Of a stretch of 64,000 nt of DNA, positions 10,301 through 18,591 are shown in pieces. Source of the stretch: Verpa conica. Lineage: Eukaryota > Ascomycota > Pezizomycetes > Pezizales > Morchellaceae. Position 1 is the first letter of the stretch. Each line of letters starts with the position of its first letter. The stretch covers positions 124,001-188,000 of the forward strand of contig JAUFSD010000016.1 in the NCBI GenBank assembly GCA_033030425.1. Reading direction: 5' to 3'. The notes under the pieces were generated by a model, which did not search any database, was not told the DNA's origin, and worked only from the letters and a program-made list of their open reading frames with translations. The position numbers and the translations under genes are program-made.

Positions 10301-11181
10301 TCGCCGCCAACAATCACTTTTCGGAGACTACCAAAGTTAGCCCGTTTTTCGCTAACTATGGCTTTCACCCTCGGTTCACTCTTGATTTGGTTCCTCACGA
10401 CAGATCTCCCCCCAGCATCGATGCTCAAAAATTCGCCCAGAAGATGGAGGACCTACACGATTACCTTCGCGGAGAAATGAAGCTTGCCCAGGACGCCCAG
10501 GAAAATACCGCCAATGCCCATCGTACTCCCGCCCCCGCATACCAAGTTGGAGACCAAGTTTGGCTGTCCGCCAAAAATATCCGAACCCAGAGGCCCTCAA
10601 AGAAATTGGACTGGAAACAACTTGGTCGGTTTACCGTTAAGAAGGTTATCAGTCCCTATGCCTACGAACTTGATCTTCCAGCTACCATGGCCAATCACCC
10701 CGTGTTTCACGTTTCCCAGCTTCGCCCCGTCGCCACTGACCCCATTCCCGGCCATGTTCCTCCCCCTGCTCCCCCAGTTATTGTTGAAGGAGAAACGGAG
10801 TGGGAAGTGGAGGAGATTCTCAACGCCCGGCTTCATGGCATCAAAGGCCCTCAGTACCTCGTCAAGTGGACAGGCTATGACCTACCTACGTGGGAGCCCC
10901 CCGAATACATTGAACAATGTGCTGCCCTCGACATCTTCTATCAGCGACATCCAACCAAGCCTGACTTTCGCCAAAGCCTTACTAGTTCTCCTGGGAAGTC
11001 GAATCTCGAGGAGGGGCCTCCTGTCGCGGGCAGCTCCGAGGATACCAACGCCACCGTCGCACGGAACAAGACCAAAACCGGACCACACCCCAGCAAGAGA
11101 GTCACCTTCGACCTCGCCCCCACTAGGCGATCGAGTCGATTGAATGCGCGCATTGTGAGCGATTTAACGGAAAGGGAATAA
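7294..11181 (+). CDS. gypsy1 Pol: protease, RT, RNase H, integrase, chromodomain
   Basis: Expressed by -1 frameshift; there is no useful ATG near the start of this frame. In order: an aspartic protease with DTGAS (ALIDTGASGYAF), reverse transcriptase with YLDDILIYS, RNase H with the VETDAS, YDKELLAI and ITDHRNLEYF segments, an integrase HHCC zinc finger (H...H...CHTC), the DDE core (SMDFVTGLP, ISDRGTQFTS, TDGQTERVN) and a C-terminal chromodomain (WEVEEILNARLHG, YLVKWTGYD, TWEP) that would direct integration to marked chromatin. All catalytic residues are present. The stop codon lies 160 bases inside the 3' LTR, so the final ~50 residues are LTR-encoded. Confidence 0.93.
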   Translation, partial: GFSVVPGPLTGPAQGPFNDFSLTAFSISGFSVSNIVVEEDSLDGEHLVVACTLSTNTKTVKTHALIDTGASGYAFIDESFARQHSFPLSPLKTPRALEVIDGRSVASGDITHLSHLGLSIGGHQEHAPFFVTSLGHYPLVLGIPWMKHHDVAIRFASNHVSFGSDYCMKHCTSSTIPVVSTGISPPAPALKKISIAMIGAVPFSFLARKKSSRILSISLYEINKAIDHKTTKEDWKAKVPVEYHDFLDMFDEQIAKNMPPRRIYDHKIPLRDGKEPPFGPLYGMSREELVALKEYLEDNLSKGYIRDSSSPAGAPVLFAKKDDGSLRLCVDYRGINEITIKNRYPLPLIRETLDRLAKAKWYTKLDLRMGYNQVRMAENEEWKTAFRTRYGHFEYTVMPFGLTNAPATFQHFINDSLRKYLDVFCTAYLDDILIYSNTLEEHKVHVRKVLEALKENGIFLKPEKCEFHVQSTKYLGLIISPNGIAMDPKKVSAIREWSAPRNVKEVQGFIGFANFYRRFILGFSNLASPITALTKKDTPFIWSPECEEAFEKMKEAFTSAPILMHFDADRPVVVETDASDYVSAGILSQYDENNVLRPVAFFSKKHSPAECNYEIYDKELLAIIRAFEEWRPELESTEEPISVITDHRNLEYFMSTKQLNRRQARWSEFLSRFNFKISYRPGKQGGKPDALTRRSGDLPKEGDERLAHQSQIVLKRENFDSKLGLFTGSLSNEPAQGTTPLEKLFTKAYANDSAPQKILELLRQGVQHSKEITLAECTNVNGKLCYRGTLYVPDHNELKLELLKQYHDSPSAGHPGRSKTFELLSRDYYWPKMGSFVKRYVKNCHTCSRSKPFYNAPSGVLRPLPIPNQPWQDISMDFVTGLPSSNGYDAIFVVVDRLSKMRHLLPCHTTVNAQDVARLYLENVWKLHGLPLSVISDRGTQFTSQFWQHLCKQLKIESKLSTAFHPQTDGQTERVNAVMEQYLRSFVSYQQNDWSSWLPIAEFAANNHFSETTKVSPFFANYGFHPRFTLDLVPHDRSPPSIDAQKFAQKMEDLHDYLRGEMKLAQDAQENTANAHRTPAPAYQVGDQVWLSAKNIRTQRPSKKLDWKQLGRFTVKKVISPYAYELDLPATMANHPVFHVSQLRPVATDPIPGHVPPPAPPVIVEGETEWEVEEILNARLHGIKGPQYLVKWTGYDLPTWEPPEYIEQCAALDIFYQRHPTKPDFRQSLTSSPGKSNLEEGPPVAGSSEDTNATVARNKTKTGPHPSKRVTFDLAPTRRSSRLNARIVSDLTERE
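11008..11019 (+). promoter_or_regulatory. Polypurine tract of gypsy1
   Basis: GAGGAGGGG (11008-11016) sits a few bases before the start of the 3' LTR (TGTCGCGG at 11022). A purine tract next to the 3' LTR is the expected plus-strand primer. It lies inside the pol frame. Confidence 0.6.
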
Positions 11182-11673
11182 TGGGCGCGGGAAGGCTCGT
11201 ATCCACGCACGCGAGGTTGATGGGGGTTTGTGTCTCTGGCAATAAGGTTCTCCGGGCCGACGCCCCCTCGTGGTAGTTTCGGAATTTACGTAACGTTATC
11301 GTATGGCCCCAGGACCCCTTTGTACACTTTGTATGCGGTTTGTATGGGAAAGATACCTTTCTGTTGGATATGACATATCCAACAGAAACAGTGGGGGAAA
11401 TTTAGTTTAGAGTGGAAAAAGTTTTCTTTGGCGTTAAGGTTATTTTGGAAGCAGAGAAGAAGGGAAAAATAGGGGAAGCATATAAGGGGGGGCCTCGCCC
11501 CGAGGATTTTCTTAGGCACGCAACGTCTTGTTTATATTGTTTGGTAAAGAAATATTACAGAGTTTTTCACTTGTAATATCTTTTGTAGTAACACCGTTCA
11601 TTGTCGCCGTCTCAGTCGCTGTCACCGTTCCGTTGCCTAGGCTTCACCGTACCATCCCAACCGCCCCGCCACA
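11022..11673 (+). repeat. 3' LTR of gypsy1
   Basis: A copy of the 5' LTR, offset by 5,881 bases, with one extra base in a G run. The palindrome recurs at 11362-11384. The LTR ends ...CCACA and the next base begins the truncated second gypsy element. Confidence 0.88.
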
Positions 11674-11674
11674 T

Positions 11675-14551
11675 GACTCCAGAAGGACCGATCGAGCGGA
11701 GGAAGCTCACGAACAAATGCTGTCCCTCGTTCAGGAAGAGAACGTTCCGTTGAACCTTTATGTCATGAGAGCGATGAAGATAAAAGACGACATCGATCCA
11801 GACTTGGACCAGACTCTGGCGAGAAAGTTCATCACCGGCCTCAGTGACAGTAACATCAGGATGCACGCCATCATCTATGGGAAATTAGACGGAGGATATG
11901 CATTTAATGACGCAGTCAAAGCAGTCAGAGTCGTGGCCCGGGGATACAAGGTCAAGATGGACACCTGGGACATCAATGAGTATGACCATGAATTTACAGG
12001 GTGTGGGACACACAACAGAGTCCATGGTCATCATTGCTCTTATGGATGCCGACATCATGAGCTGGATCCAAGACAGGGATATCCCTATTCAACTACGGCA
12101 AATCCACCGGCAAAGAAAGATGAGCCGGCTCCTCAGCCCAAAACAGGAGGACTCTTGACCCAGGAAGATAAAGAAGGTTTGATCCAGATGTTTAAGGAAG
12201 TAATGTTAAAAGAACAGGCGGAAAAGTCTCAAACTCCAATGAACATGATCCCGCAGATAAACTCAATTCCTCAAATGAATTCAATTCCTCAAATGAACCC
12301 CATCCCTCAAGTGAATCTAATGAACCAACCGCAGATCGGACTCCCTCAGGGAGGAGAGCCTCAGAATTCCTACCTCCAACAATTTGGGGGAATGCAGCAA
12401 GTAGAAGCATTTGCTACTTTTGGACAACGCCAACCGCGCCAACCAAACCAGTCAAACATGGGGTTTGGAATGGGACAACAACCTCAGTTTGGCAATCCCT
12501 ATCAATATGGGGTGGGAAGAGGCCAAGGGATGTATGGAGGTGGAGGAATGCAGCCAATGGGAATGAGTAGGGGAAGAGTTCCGGTAACATGTTACAAGTG
12601 TGCAGAACTGGGACATTACAGTTTTCAATGTACTAGCTTAAACCCCATGTCACGAGAAGATCAGTTTAGATTTAGAATGAGAATGGAAGCAGAGAAGATG
12701 CAGACGATGGGGCAAACCAACGGGATGTTTGGACAAGGTATTGGATATAACCAACCCGGACCAACTGGCCACGGAAATCAGTACTCGCAAGGATATGGAA
12801 ACCAACAACTACTAATGAACCCAGGACCATCAGCCCAAGGATCGTCTCAGAATCAGAACATGGGGCAGAATCCCTATGGATACAACCAAGGTAACTTCGG
12901 GCAACAACTAGATCAGTCCCAAGGAAACTTTGGACAACCTCAAATGATGAACTCCCAACTGGGTCAAGGGCAGCCCGGAGCATCAGGGAACCCGTCATGG
13001 AACATTGGAACCAACCCTCAGTACAATCAGAACATGCTGACTTCAGGACCTCAGTGGGGATCGGGTCAGGTGGCAACCCAACGGCTGATAGGACCGCAAT
13101 CAGGGTCTCAATCCAACAACCCATCTGCCCCTCAGCAAGAACGTGGAGCAGTCATTCCTCATCCACGCTCGAATGATGCAAGAGTTGGTGATCCATCATA
13201 TGAAGGCAATCTCTCGGCATCAGTGGAGATAGTCTCAGTCGAACAGGGAAGGCGATTTCCTGGAATGTCGGTCCCAAGTGCGAATATTGTTGAATGGTTT
13301 GATGCAACAGCTGCAGAAAAAAGGAAAGCAACTGTCGAGACCGACCCGGAAGAGCCTACCAGATCAAAGATCAGAACTCATGAGCCAAGTCATCGAGGCC
13401 CAATCACGCGCACAAGAAAAGCCAAAGAGAACGAGATCATTCAGCCGATAACAGTTCCTTCTGAACAGGTACCACTTCCTTCAAATCAATCAAGACCTGA
13501 GACCAGTCATCAAGAAATCCCTGAAATGGTAATGGAGGATCAATATACACCTCCGGGACCATCCAAGACAAAGAAGCCAAGTGTCCCAAAGGGTCCCAGG
13601 AAGCCAAAAGTTCATAAGCCTATCAGAATGATGGCATCGGAACGCAAAGACGACTTCATTGCGCAACTGAGAGAAGCTCCAGTCACGGGCATCAAATGGG
13701 GAACACTCCTGGATCTGGCCCCGACCATTAGGAGAGATATTGCAAAAAGTCTAGTGGTAGAAAGAGCTGAATCAGCCAAAGTGAAAGCAAAGTTGGGCAA
13801 AGGAAAACTTCCGTCGGCGAAAGTCCCTGCACGACCGGAAGGAGTTAAAGAAGCTCTCACCACTCAACCGACGGGGCAAGCCCCCCAAGATGATGGGAAA
13901 GCGACAAATTTCTACACTTTTGGAGAAATCATTGGAGAAACCGGAGGGTATCGAATTCGGAGAATTCTTGTAGATGGAGGTTCAGTCATTAATCTGATGC
14001 CCGAAGAGATCGCTAAGCAAATGAATCTGCAATTCCATCGAACCTCTGACCTGCAGATCAAGACAGCTGATGCTGGACTCACAGTTATTCACTACTATGT
14101 GGAGTTCAAATTGAGAATTGCAGGAGTCACAGCAGAAATTCGGTGCTACTTAATCCCATCCCCAGCAGTCCCGTCATATGCTATCTTATTGAGTAGAAGA
14201 TGGCTTCGTCAGTGTAGGGCCCGAGGAAATTATGAAACAGATACCTATGTCATTAAGGATAAGGAAGGTCATGAGTATCGGGTTCCCATTTGCCCCGAAA
14301 CTACAAGCAAAATGTCCAGGGCCCAAGCAGCTGAAGAAATTCCAAAAGTGTATCTGAATGAAAATGCAGAGATTGTGGATCTGGATGAGGATACAGTTGA
14401 AGAATTATCAGTCGACGAAGCAGTCATCGAAGCAATCATTCGGAGAGTCATTCGAGAAGCAGATGAGCAGGAGTATGAAGCAGAATCGGAGTCTGAAGGA
14501 CTTGAAGACAGTGGAAGTGATGAAGACTCGGGAAACGAAGAACGCTGTTAG
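11675..14551 (+). CDS. gypsy2 Gag-protease, 5'-truncated
   Basis: The open frame runs in from the gypsy1 LTR; the native part begins near 11675 with the second half of a Gag capsid domain (LSLVQEENVP, ARKFITGLSD). A long Met/Asn/Gln/Gly-rich linker surrounds a CCHC knuckle (CYKCAELGHYSFQC). Repeated PQMN-type units lie near 12250-12330. A retropepsin-like domain at about 13900-14250 has LVDGGS in place of the more common DTG/DSG; DGGS is also seen in other gypsy proteases. The C-terminus is strongly acidic. The frame ends at TAG 14549-14551, inside a frameshift stem-loop. Confidence 0.85.
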   Translation, partial: DSRRTDRAEEAHEQMLSLVQEENVPLNLYVMRAMKIKDDIDPDLDQTLARKFITGLSDSNIRMHAIIYGKLDGGYAFNDAVKAVRVVARGYKVKMDTWDINEYDHEFTGCGTHNRVHGHHCSYGCRHHELDPRQGYPYSTTANPPAKKDEPAPQPKTGGLLTQEDKEGLIQMFKEVMLKEQAEKSQTPMNMIPQINSIPQMNSIPQMNPIPQVNLMNQPQIGLPQGGEPQNSYLQQFGGMQQVEAFATFGQRQPRQPNQSNMGFGMGQQPQFGNPYQYGVGRGQGMYGGGGMQPMGMSRGRVPVTCYKCAELGHYSFQCTSLNPMSREDQFRFRMRMEAEKMQTMGQTNGMFGQGIGYNQPGPTGHGNQYSQGYGNQQLLMNPGPSAQGSSQNQNMGQNPYGYNQGNFGQQLDQSQGNFGQPQMMNSQLGQGQPGASGNPSWNIGTNPQYNQNMLTSGPQWGSGQVATQRLIGPQSGSQSNNPSAPQQERGAVIPHPRSNDARVGDPSYEGNLSASVEIVSVEQGRRFPGMSVPSANIVEWFDATAAEKRKATVETDPEEPTRSKIRTHEPSHRGPITRTRKAKENEIIQPITVPSEQVPLPSNQSRPETSHQEIPEMVMEDQYTPPGPSKTKKPSVPKGPRKPKVHKPIRMMASERKDDFIAQLREAPVTGIKWGTLLDLAPTIRRDIAKSLVVERAESAKVKAKLGKGKLPSAKVPARPEGVKEALTTQPTGQAPQDDGKATNFYTFGEIIGETGGYRIRRILVDGGSVINLMPEEIAKQMNLQFHRTSDLQIKTADAGLTVIHYYVEFKLRIAGVTAEIRCYLIPSPAVPSYAILLSRRWLRQCRARGNYETDTYVIKDKEGHEYRVPICPETTSKMSRAQAAEEIPKVYLNENAEIVDLDEDTVEELSVDEAVIEAIIRRVIREADEQEYEAESESEGLEDSGSDEDSGNEERC

Positions 14552-14572
14552 ACATTCCGGGAGCTAACAGCG
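14530..14572 (+). promoter_or_regulatory. -1 programmed frameshift signal, gypsy2 gag-PR/pol
   Basis: The heptamer G-GGA-AAC (14530-14536) is in X-XXY-YYZ register of the gag frame, a known retroviral slippery sequence. Six bases later a perfect 9-bp stem forms: CGCTGTTAG (14543-14551) with CTAACAGCG (14564-14572), loop 12 bases. The pol frame is open from 14524, so a -1 slip joins them. Confidence 0.78.
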
Positions 14573-17145
14573 AGAAAATATATGATCCCGGTGGACCAGA
14601 TGACGAGAGAGAACAAGAGGCAGGGCAACTAGAGAGTTATGGTGTTGAGACAGAGCAGATGAGTTTAAACCCCCATGGAACAGGTGGCGACAGTTGCGAG
14701 AATGTCGCACCTGAAAATGAAAGTCAATCAGTGGTAGAAATTCGAGAAGACATTACTGATCCAACACATAGAAAAGAGACGTTAAACAAGAACTACTCCT
14801 CGGGGACAGAAACGTGTGGGGAGATGGACTGCATCTCATGTAAAGGAAACTGGGGAGAAAAGAACAGAAAGAAGGAAAAGAACCAGATCAGAAGACAGCT
14901 AAGTGTATACACCGTGGGAACAGGTGATGGCAGATCGACTCCGAATGCCATCCCTGAAAATGAATGTTCCCGGAAATGGCAGACGAGAGTGAAAGAAACT
15001 AACCCTGCGAACATTCAAAGGTGCTTTACCACATATATCGATGTGATGGGATACCAGAATAAAGAACCCGGGTGTGGAAAGGAGAGCTGTGATCTCTGTC
15101 ATGACCGGAAAAAGATGAATGGCAGTCTGGAAAAGGTCGAGGAATGCGGGGTGGAATGGATCAGTGAGTTCCTCAAGGGAATTGAAGAACGAGACGTGGA
15201 AAAGGCGAATAGCGAGATGAAGAAAGAAAATAGCCTGTGGGTAGAACCAAACATCATGTACAATGAGGAAGATGCAGCATTTGGACTAGCAGCCATCGGA
15301 TATCCGACGATGAGAAGGCCTATCGATTATCATCGCAACCTGGATGAAGAGACTCCTCAGGACGAAATAGATGAGTGGTTCTACCAATCGGCCAAAATGA
15401 CCATAGGGCCGGCAGCCGAGACTGATGAACAGAAAAAGAAAGCAAGGCGACTCATCTGGACATGGAAAGACCTGTTCGAAGACGATGTATCAAAGATCCC
15501 GAAGTGCGAACTGGTGCAGCATTTTATCCCAACAGTCCCAGGGTCAAGACCTCACAAAGCCTCTAACCCGTTATTTACCAAAGAGGAAGTTGAGTGGATG
15601 CACAAAGAGCTACCGGAAATGGTGAAGTCTCAGATTTTGACCTTTGCAGACTCCCCGTGGTCAAACAGACCAAAGATGATAAAGAAAAAGCCAGTCGTGA
15701 GCCCCCCAAAGTTTAGAATGGTGAATGTATTCTGCCCGTTAAACCGTGTGACAATCAAATCGAACTATCCAATGAAGCGCATTGAACCAATTTTGCAGAA
15801 TCTAATGCAATGCCGGTTCCGGACATACTGGAAAACAGATGCATCGTTTGGGTATTGGGGCATTGGATTATATCCTCCCCATGCGTATAAAACCGCGTTC
15901 AATACTCCAATAGGGCAATTTTGCTATCTAAGGATGGGCATGGGGCTGTCAGGAGCTCCTCATACCTATGCCCGCATGAAGGACATTATGGCAGGGCCTG
16001 TCCCAGAACCCAATGAGGAGCCAGGGATTTCAGGGGCTTGTGGAGATTCAGCGTTCGAATTTTTTCAGGACGATGACTATGGAGCTCACAGTGGGTTCGA
16101 TGAACAGTTCCAATTCTTAAAGGAGAAATATTTTCCAAGAGTCTCGTGGGCAAATATTAGGCTCAACCCCCTCAAGTCGTTTTTCTTCATGCATATTCTT
16201 CATCTTCTCGGGTATGCGGGAAACGGAGAGGGAGGATTGAGACCATCGATCGATAAGATTGCAGCAATCAGAGAGTACCCCATTCCTCAGACAATTGAAG
16301 AAGTTGAACATTTCTTAAACATTTCGATGTACCTGAAGAACTGGATCCCGGGGAGATCGAACCATGGGAAAATACTGAAGACAGCTGTGATTTACCATAG
16401 CCCAGGGATAGCGACCGAGTTTAAATGGACGGAGCAACAGCAAAAGTCGTTTGATTATATCAAGCATTGCTTAGTCCACAATGTGATTTGGGGAGGAGAC
16501 CCAACTATCCAGTATCATCTGGCAACGGATGCATCTAAAAGTGGATATGGAGGAGTGTTGTTCCAACTCCTTGATTTGCCTCCAGGAACGATTGCTCATC
16601 CGAAGTATAGGGACCAAGAGAGAATACTATTATTTATCTCTAAAGGGTTCCTCCCAGCCGAAACAAGATACCACACCACGGAGCAAGAGGGACTGGCAGT
16701 GGTGCGGTGCCTCGAGGAGGTAAGGTGGCTAGTCCTTGGATCCCCTCATCCGGTCAAGATATACACCGACCATCAAGCTCTCCTGACGATTCTCAAGGGA
16801 GATGAGGCTCGAGGACGACTGGTCAGATGGCAGTATCAACTCTCGGAATACAATATGGAGATCCACCATATTCCTGGATCGCAGAATATTCTCGCAGACG
16901 GTATGTCAAGAATGAGAACACGATTCAACCATGAGGAAGATGAACGAGATCTGGAAGTGATGACAGCGGAAGTTGACCAAGAAAAACATGAATGGAGATC
17001 CTGGACCCAAGATGAATGGTATGGCATGATAGTCGAATATAAATTGACAGGTGAAGTCCCCTTGGAAAAAGTAGCTAAAATCCTGGGCGGTGATGACGTT
17101 GATGCCGGAAATCTTCAAAAATGGACCAGGCGCATGAAACAATAG
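14530..17145 (+). CDS. gypsy2 Pol, first part: RT and RNase H
   Basis: Entered by -1 frameshift; an ATG at 14659 is the first Met in frame. The N-terminal ~150 residues hold a diverged duplication, each half with GTG near its start and a C-x4-C-x2-C motif at its end (CGEMDCISC and CGKESCDLC). RT follows, with a FQDDDYG catalytic box instead of YxDD, then RNase H (HLATDASKSGYGG, TTEQEGLAVVRCLE, IYTDHQALL). A TAG at 17143-17145 stops the frame, but the same frame continues open into the integrase, so this is either a read-through stop or a single nonsense mutation. Confidence 0.85.
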   Translation, partial: GKRRTLLDIPGANSEKIYDPGGPDDEREQEAGQLESYGVETEQMSLNPHGTGGDSCENVAPENESQSVVEIREDITDPTHRKETLNKNYSSGTETCGEMDCISCKGNWGEKNRKKEKNQIRRQLSVYTVGTGDGRSTPNAIPENECSRKWQTRVKETNPANIQRCFTTYIDVMGYQNKEPGCGKESCDLCHDRKKMNGSLEKVEECGVEWISEFLKGIEERDVEKANSEMKKENSLWVEPNIMYNEEDAAFGLAAIGYPTMRRPIDYHRNLDEETPQDEIDEWFYQSAKMTIGPAAETDEQKKKARRLIWTWKDLFEDDVSKIPKCELVQHFIPTVPGSRPHKASNPLFTKEEVEWMHKELPEMVKSQILTFADSPWSNRPKMIKKKPVVSPPKFRMVNVFCPLNRVTIKSNYPMKRIEPILQNLMQCRFRTYWKTDASFGYWGIGLYPPHAYKTAFNTPIGQFCYLRMGMGLSGAPHTYARMKDIMAGPVPEPNEEPGISGACGDSAFEFFQDDDYGAHSGFDEQFQFLKEKYFPRVSWANIRLNPLKSFFFMHILHLLGYAGNGEGGLRPSIDKIAAIREYPIPQTIEEVEHFLNISMYLKNWIPGRSNHGKILKTAVIYHSPGIATEFKWTEQQQKSFDYIKHCLVHNVIWGGDPTIQYHLATDASKSGYGGVLFQLLDLPPGTIAHPKYRDQERILLFISKGFLPAETRYHTTEQEGLAVVRCLEEVRWLVLGSPHPVKIYTDHQALLTILKGDEARGRLVRWQYQLSEYNMEIHHIPGSQNILADGMSRMRTRFNHEEDERDLEVMTAEVDQEKHEWRSWTQDEWYGMIVEYKLTGEVPLEKVAKILGGDDVDAGNLQKWTRRMKQ

Positions 17146-18591
17146 GCGGCGAGGTTTGTATTAGTGGACTCAGACGACCCAGGAAAGCAGATCCCAGGTC
17201 ATCCACACGAAAAGACCAAAACAGTCTTATATAAGGAGAGAAAGGGGGAGTTCTCTACGTGTGTGCGAAAGAAGGATCTCCAAGCAGTTCTCATGTGGGC
17301 GCATGATGTCCATGGTCATTTCTCAGAAGGAATCACTCTCAAGAACCTGATTGGCACCTATTATTGGCCAACACGACACAGAGATGTACGATACTATTGC
17401 CGGTCATGTTGGAGCTGCCAGAAAATTGGCCCGATCAGACCCTCTCAAGACCTGCTACCAATTGTACAGTTGCAGCCATGGGATTTGTTGGGAATGGACT
17501 TCATTGGGCCATTAACCCCAGTGGTAAAGGCAACAGGAGCAAGATATATCTTGATTGTTGTGGACTACTTCTCACGATTCATGTTTGCAAAAGCATTTGC
17601 AAGTGCATCGAGTGGGGCGGTAATTGAATATCTGAAAGAGATTGCGGCGTTTATGGGATGGCCGAGAGCCATTTATTCGGACAACGGGAGCCACTTTATC
17701 AGCGCGAATGTTCAAGATCTACTTATCAGCCGAGGGGTAAGGCAGTACCCTGCCCCAAAGACTCACCCATCCTCTGTGGGACTAGCGGAACGATATGTTC
17801 AGCTGGTGGTCACTGGGTTCAGAACGCTGATCAATGGTGATGATGCCAAAGCGGAAAACTGGGACTCTCTGCTTCCCCAGATCACTCATTCGATAAACAC
17901 TCGCATTCTGCGAAGTCACGGATTTACCCCTTGTCAAATTCTCTACGGGTTTAATCTGAGAAGAGAGGAACTGGATGCAACTGCGCGAGACCGAATAGTG
18001 ACCAAAGTGGTTGAGAATGCATTAGAATCAATCATGCACAGAGAACAGTTCGAGAGGACTATGCTTGATACCCTCGACGATAGTGACCCCTACCTCCTGA
18101 CTAACCCTACATCGATAGATGAAGAGGCCTATAAAATCAGACTATCTAACATGGATGAAATCCGAGAAGAGGTGAGAAAGCGAATGTGTGAGAAGAAATT
18201 GCCCACAAGGACCCGAGGATGGGACCCTCCTCAAGAAGGCGACTTAGTTCTCCTAAGGAGGTTTGAACTAGACAATCAAAGAGGGAGAAAGTTTGAACCC
18301 CGATGGGAAGGACCATATCGGTTGACAGATATAGCTTGGCATGGCAAGTCTGGAAGACTTGTAGACATTGTGTCAGGAGAACGGGTAAGAGTCAGAAAGC
18401 ATGGACTGCAAGAAAGAGTTCATCTGGATGATGTGAAAGTCTTTGTCCCACGAGATGAAAAATGGATCGGGTTTGATGAGGATAAAAAAGAGCAGGGGCA
18501 GATGAAATTTGCAGGAATGTGTGAAAGATTGAACAAGATGGAGAATTGGACAAAAGGACAGAGGAAATTCACTCTGATCACGGAGGAGTAA
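17146..18591 (+). CDS. gypsy2 integrase, same frame after UAG
   Basis: It continues the pol frame after the in-frame TAG; no ATG is near the start. The HHCC zinc finger is visible (HDVHGHF ... CRSCWSCQK), then the integrase core with MDFIGP, YSDNGSHF and GLAERYVQ supplying D, D and E. A C-terminal domain (GDLVLLRRFELDNQRG) follows, without a chromodomain. All three catalytic acids are kept. The frame ends at TAA 18589-18591. Confidence 0.85.
   Translation, partial: AARFVLVDSDDPGKQIPGHPHEKTKTVLYKERKGEFSTCVRKKDLQAVLMWAHDVHGHFSEGITLKNLIGTYYWPTRHRDVRYYCRSCWSCQKIGPIRPSQDLLPIVQLQPWDLLGMDFIGPLTPVVKATGARYILIVVDYFSRFMFAKAFASASSGAVIEYLKEIAAFMGWPRAIYSDNGSHFISANVQDLLISRGVRQYPAPKTHPSSVGLAERYVQLVVTGFRTLINGDDAKAENWDSLLPQITHSINTRILRSHGFTPCQILYGFNLRREELDATARDRIVTKVVENALESIMHREQFERTMLDTLDDSDPYLLTNPTSIDEEAYKIRLSNMDEIREEVRKRMCEKKLPTRTRGWDPPQEGDLVLLRRFELDNQRGRKFEPRWEGPYRLTDIAWHGKSGRLVDIVSGERVRVRKHGLQERVHLDDVKVFVPRDEKWIGFDEDKKEQGQMKFAGMCERLNKMENWTKGQRKFTLITEE

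Larger units (their letters stand above)
5141..11673 (+). mobile_element. Ty3/gypsy chromovirus, nearly complete LTR retrotransposon (gypsy1)
   Basis: Order: LTR (5141-5791), self-complementary primer site (5794-5802), gag, frameshift signal, pol (protease, RT, RNase H, integrase, chromodomain), polypurine tract, LTR (11022-11673). Both frames are open and the two LTRs differ at only about a dozen positions by eye, so the copy looks young and possibly competent. The left flank is a DDE transposase gene and the right flank is the gag region of another gypsy element. The bases next to the LTRs (CGCCT left, TGACT right) do not form a target-site duplication. Confidence 0.92.
11674..18591 (+). 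mobile_element. 5'-truncated Ty3/gypsy element (gypsy2), internal part
   Basis: Gag (N-terminus missing), protease, RT-RNase H and integrase follow in gypsy order. The 5' LTR and the start of gag are absent because the gypsy1 LTR abuts at 11673. No chromodomain is present. With only one end available, the 3' LTR cannot be delimited by comparison. A purine-rich stretch (about 18836-18849, AAGAGGGGAGGGAA) could be its polypurine tract, with the LTR beyond it; this is a guess. Confidence 0.85.

Noticed and set aside
11528..11673. N-terminal extension of the gypsy2 Gag frame
   Set aside because: This part of the open frame lies in the gypsy1 3' LTR and is not native Gag sequence.
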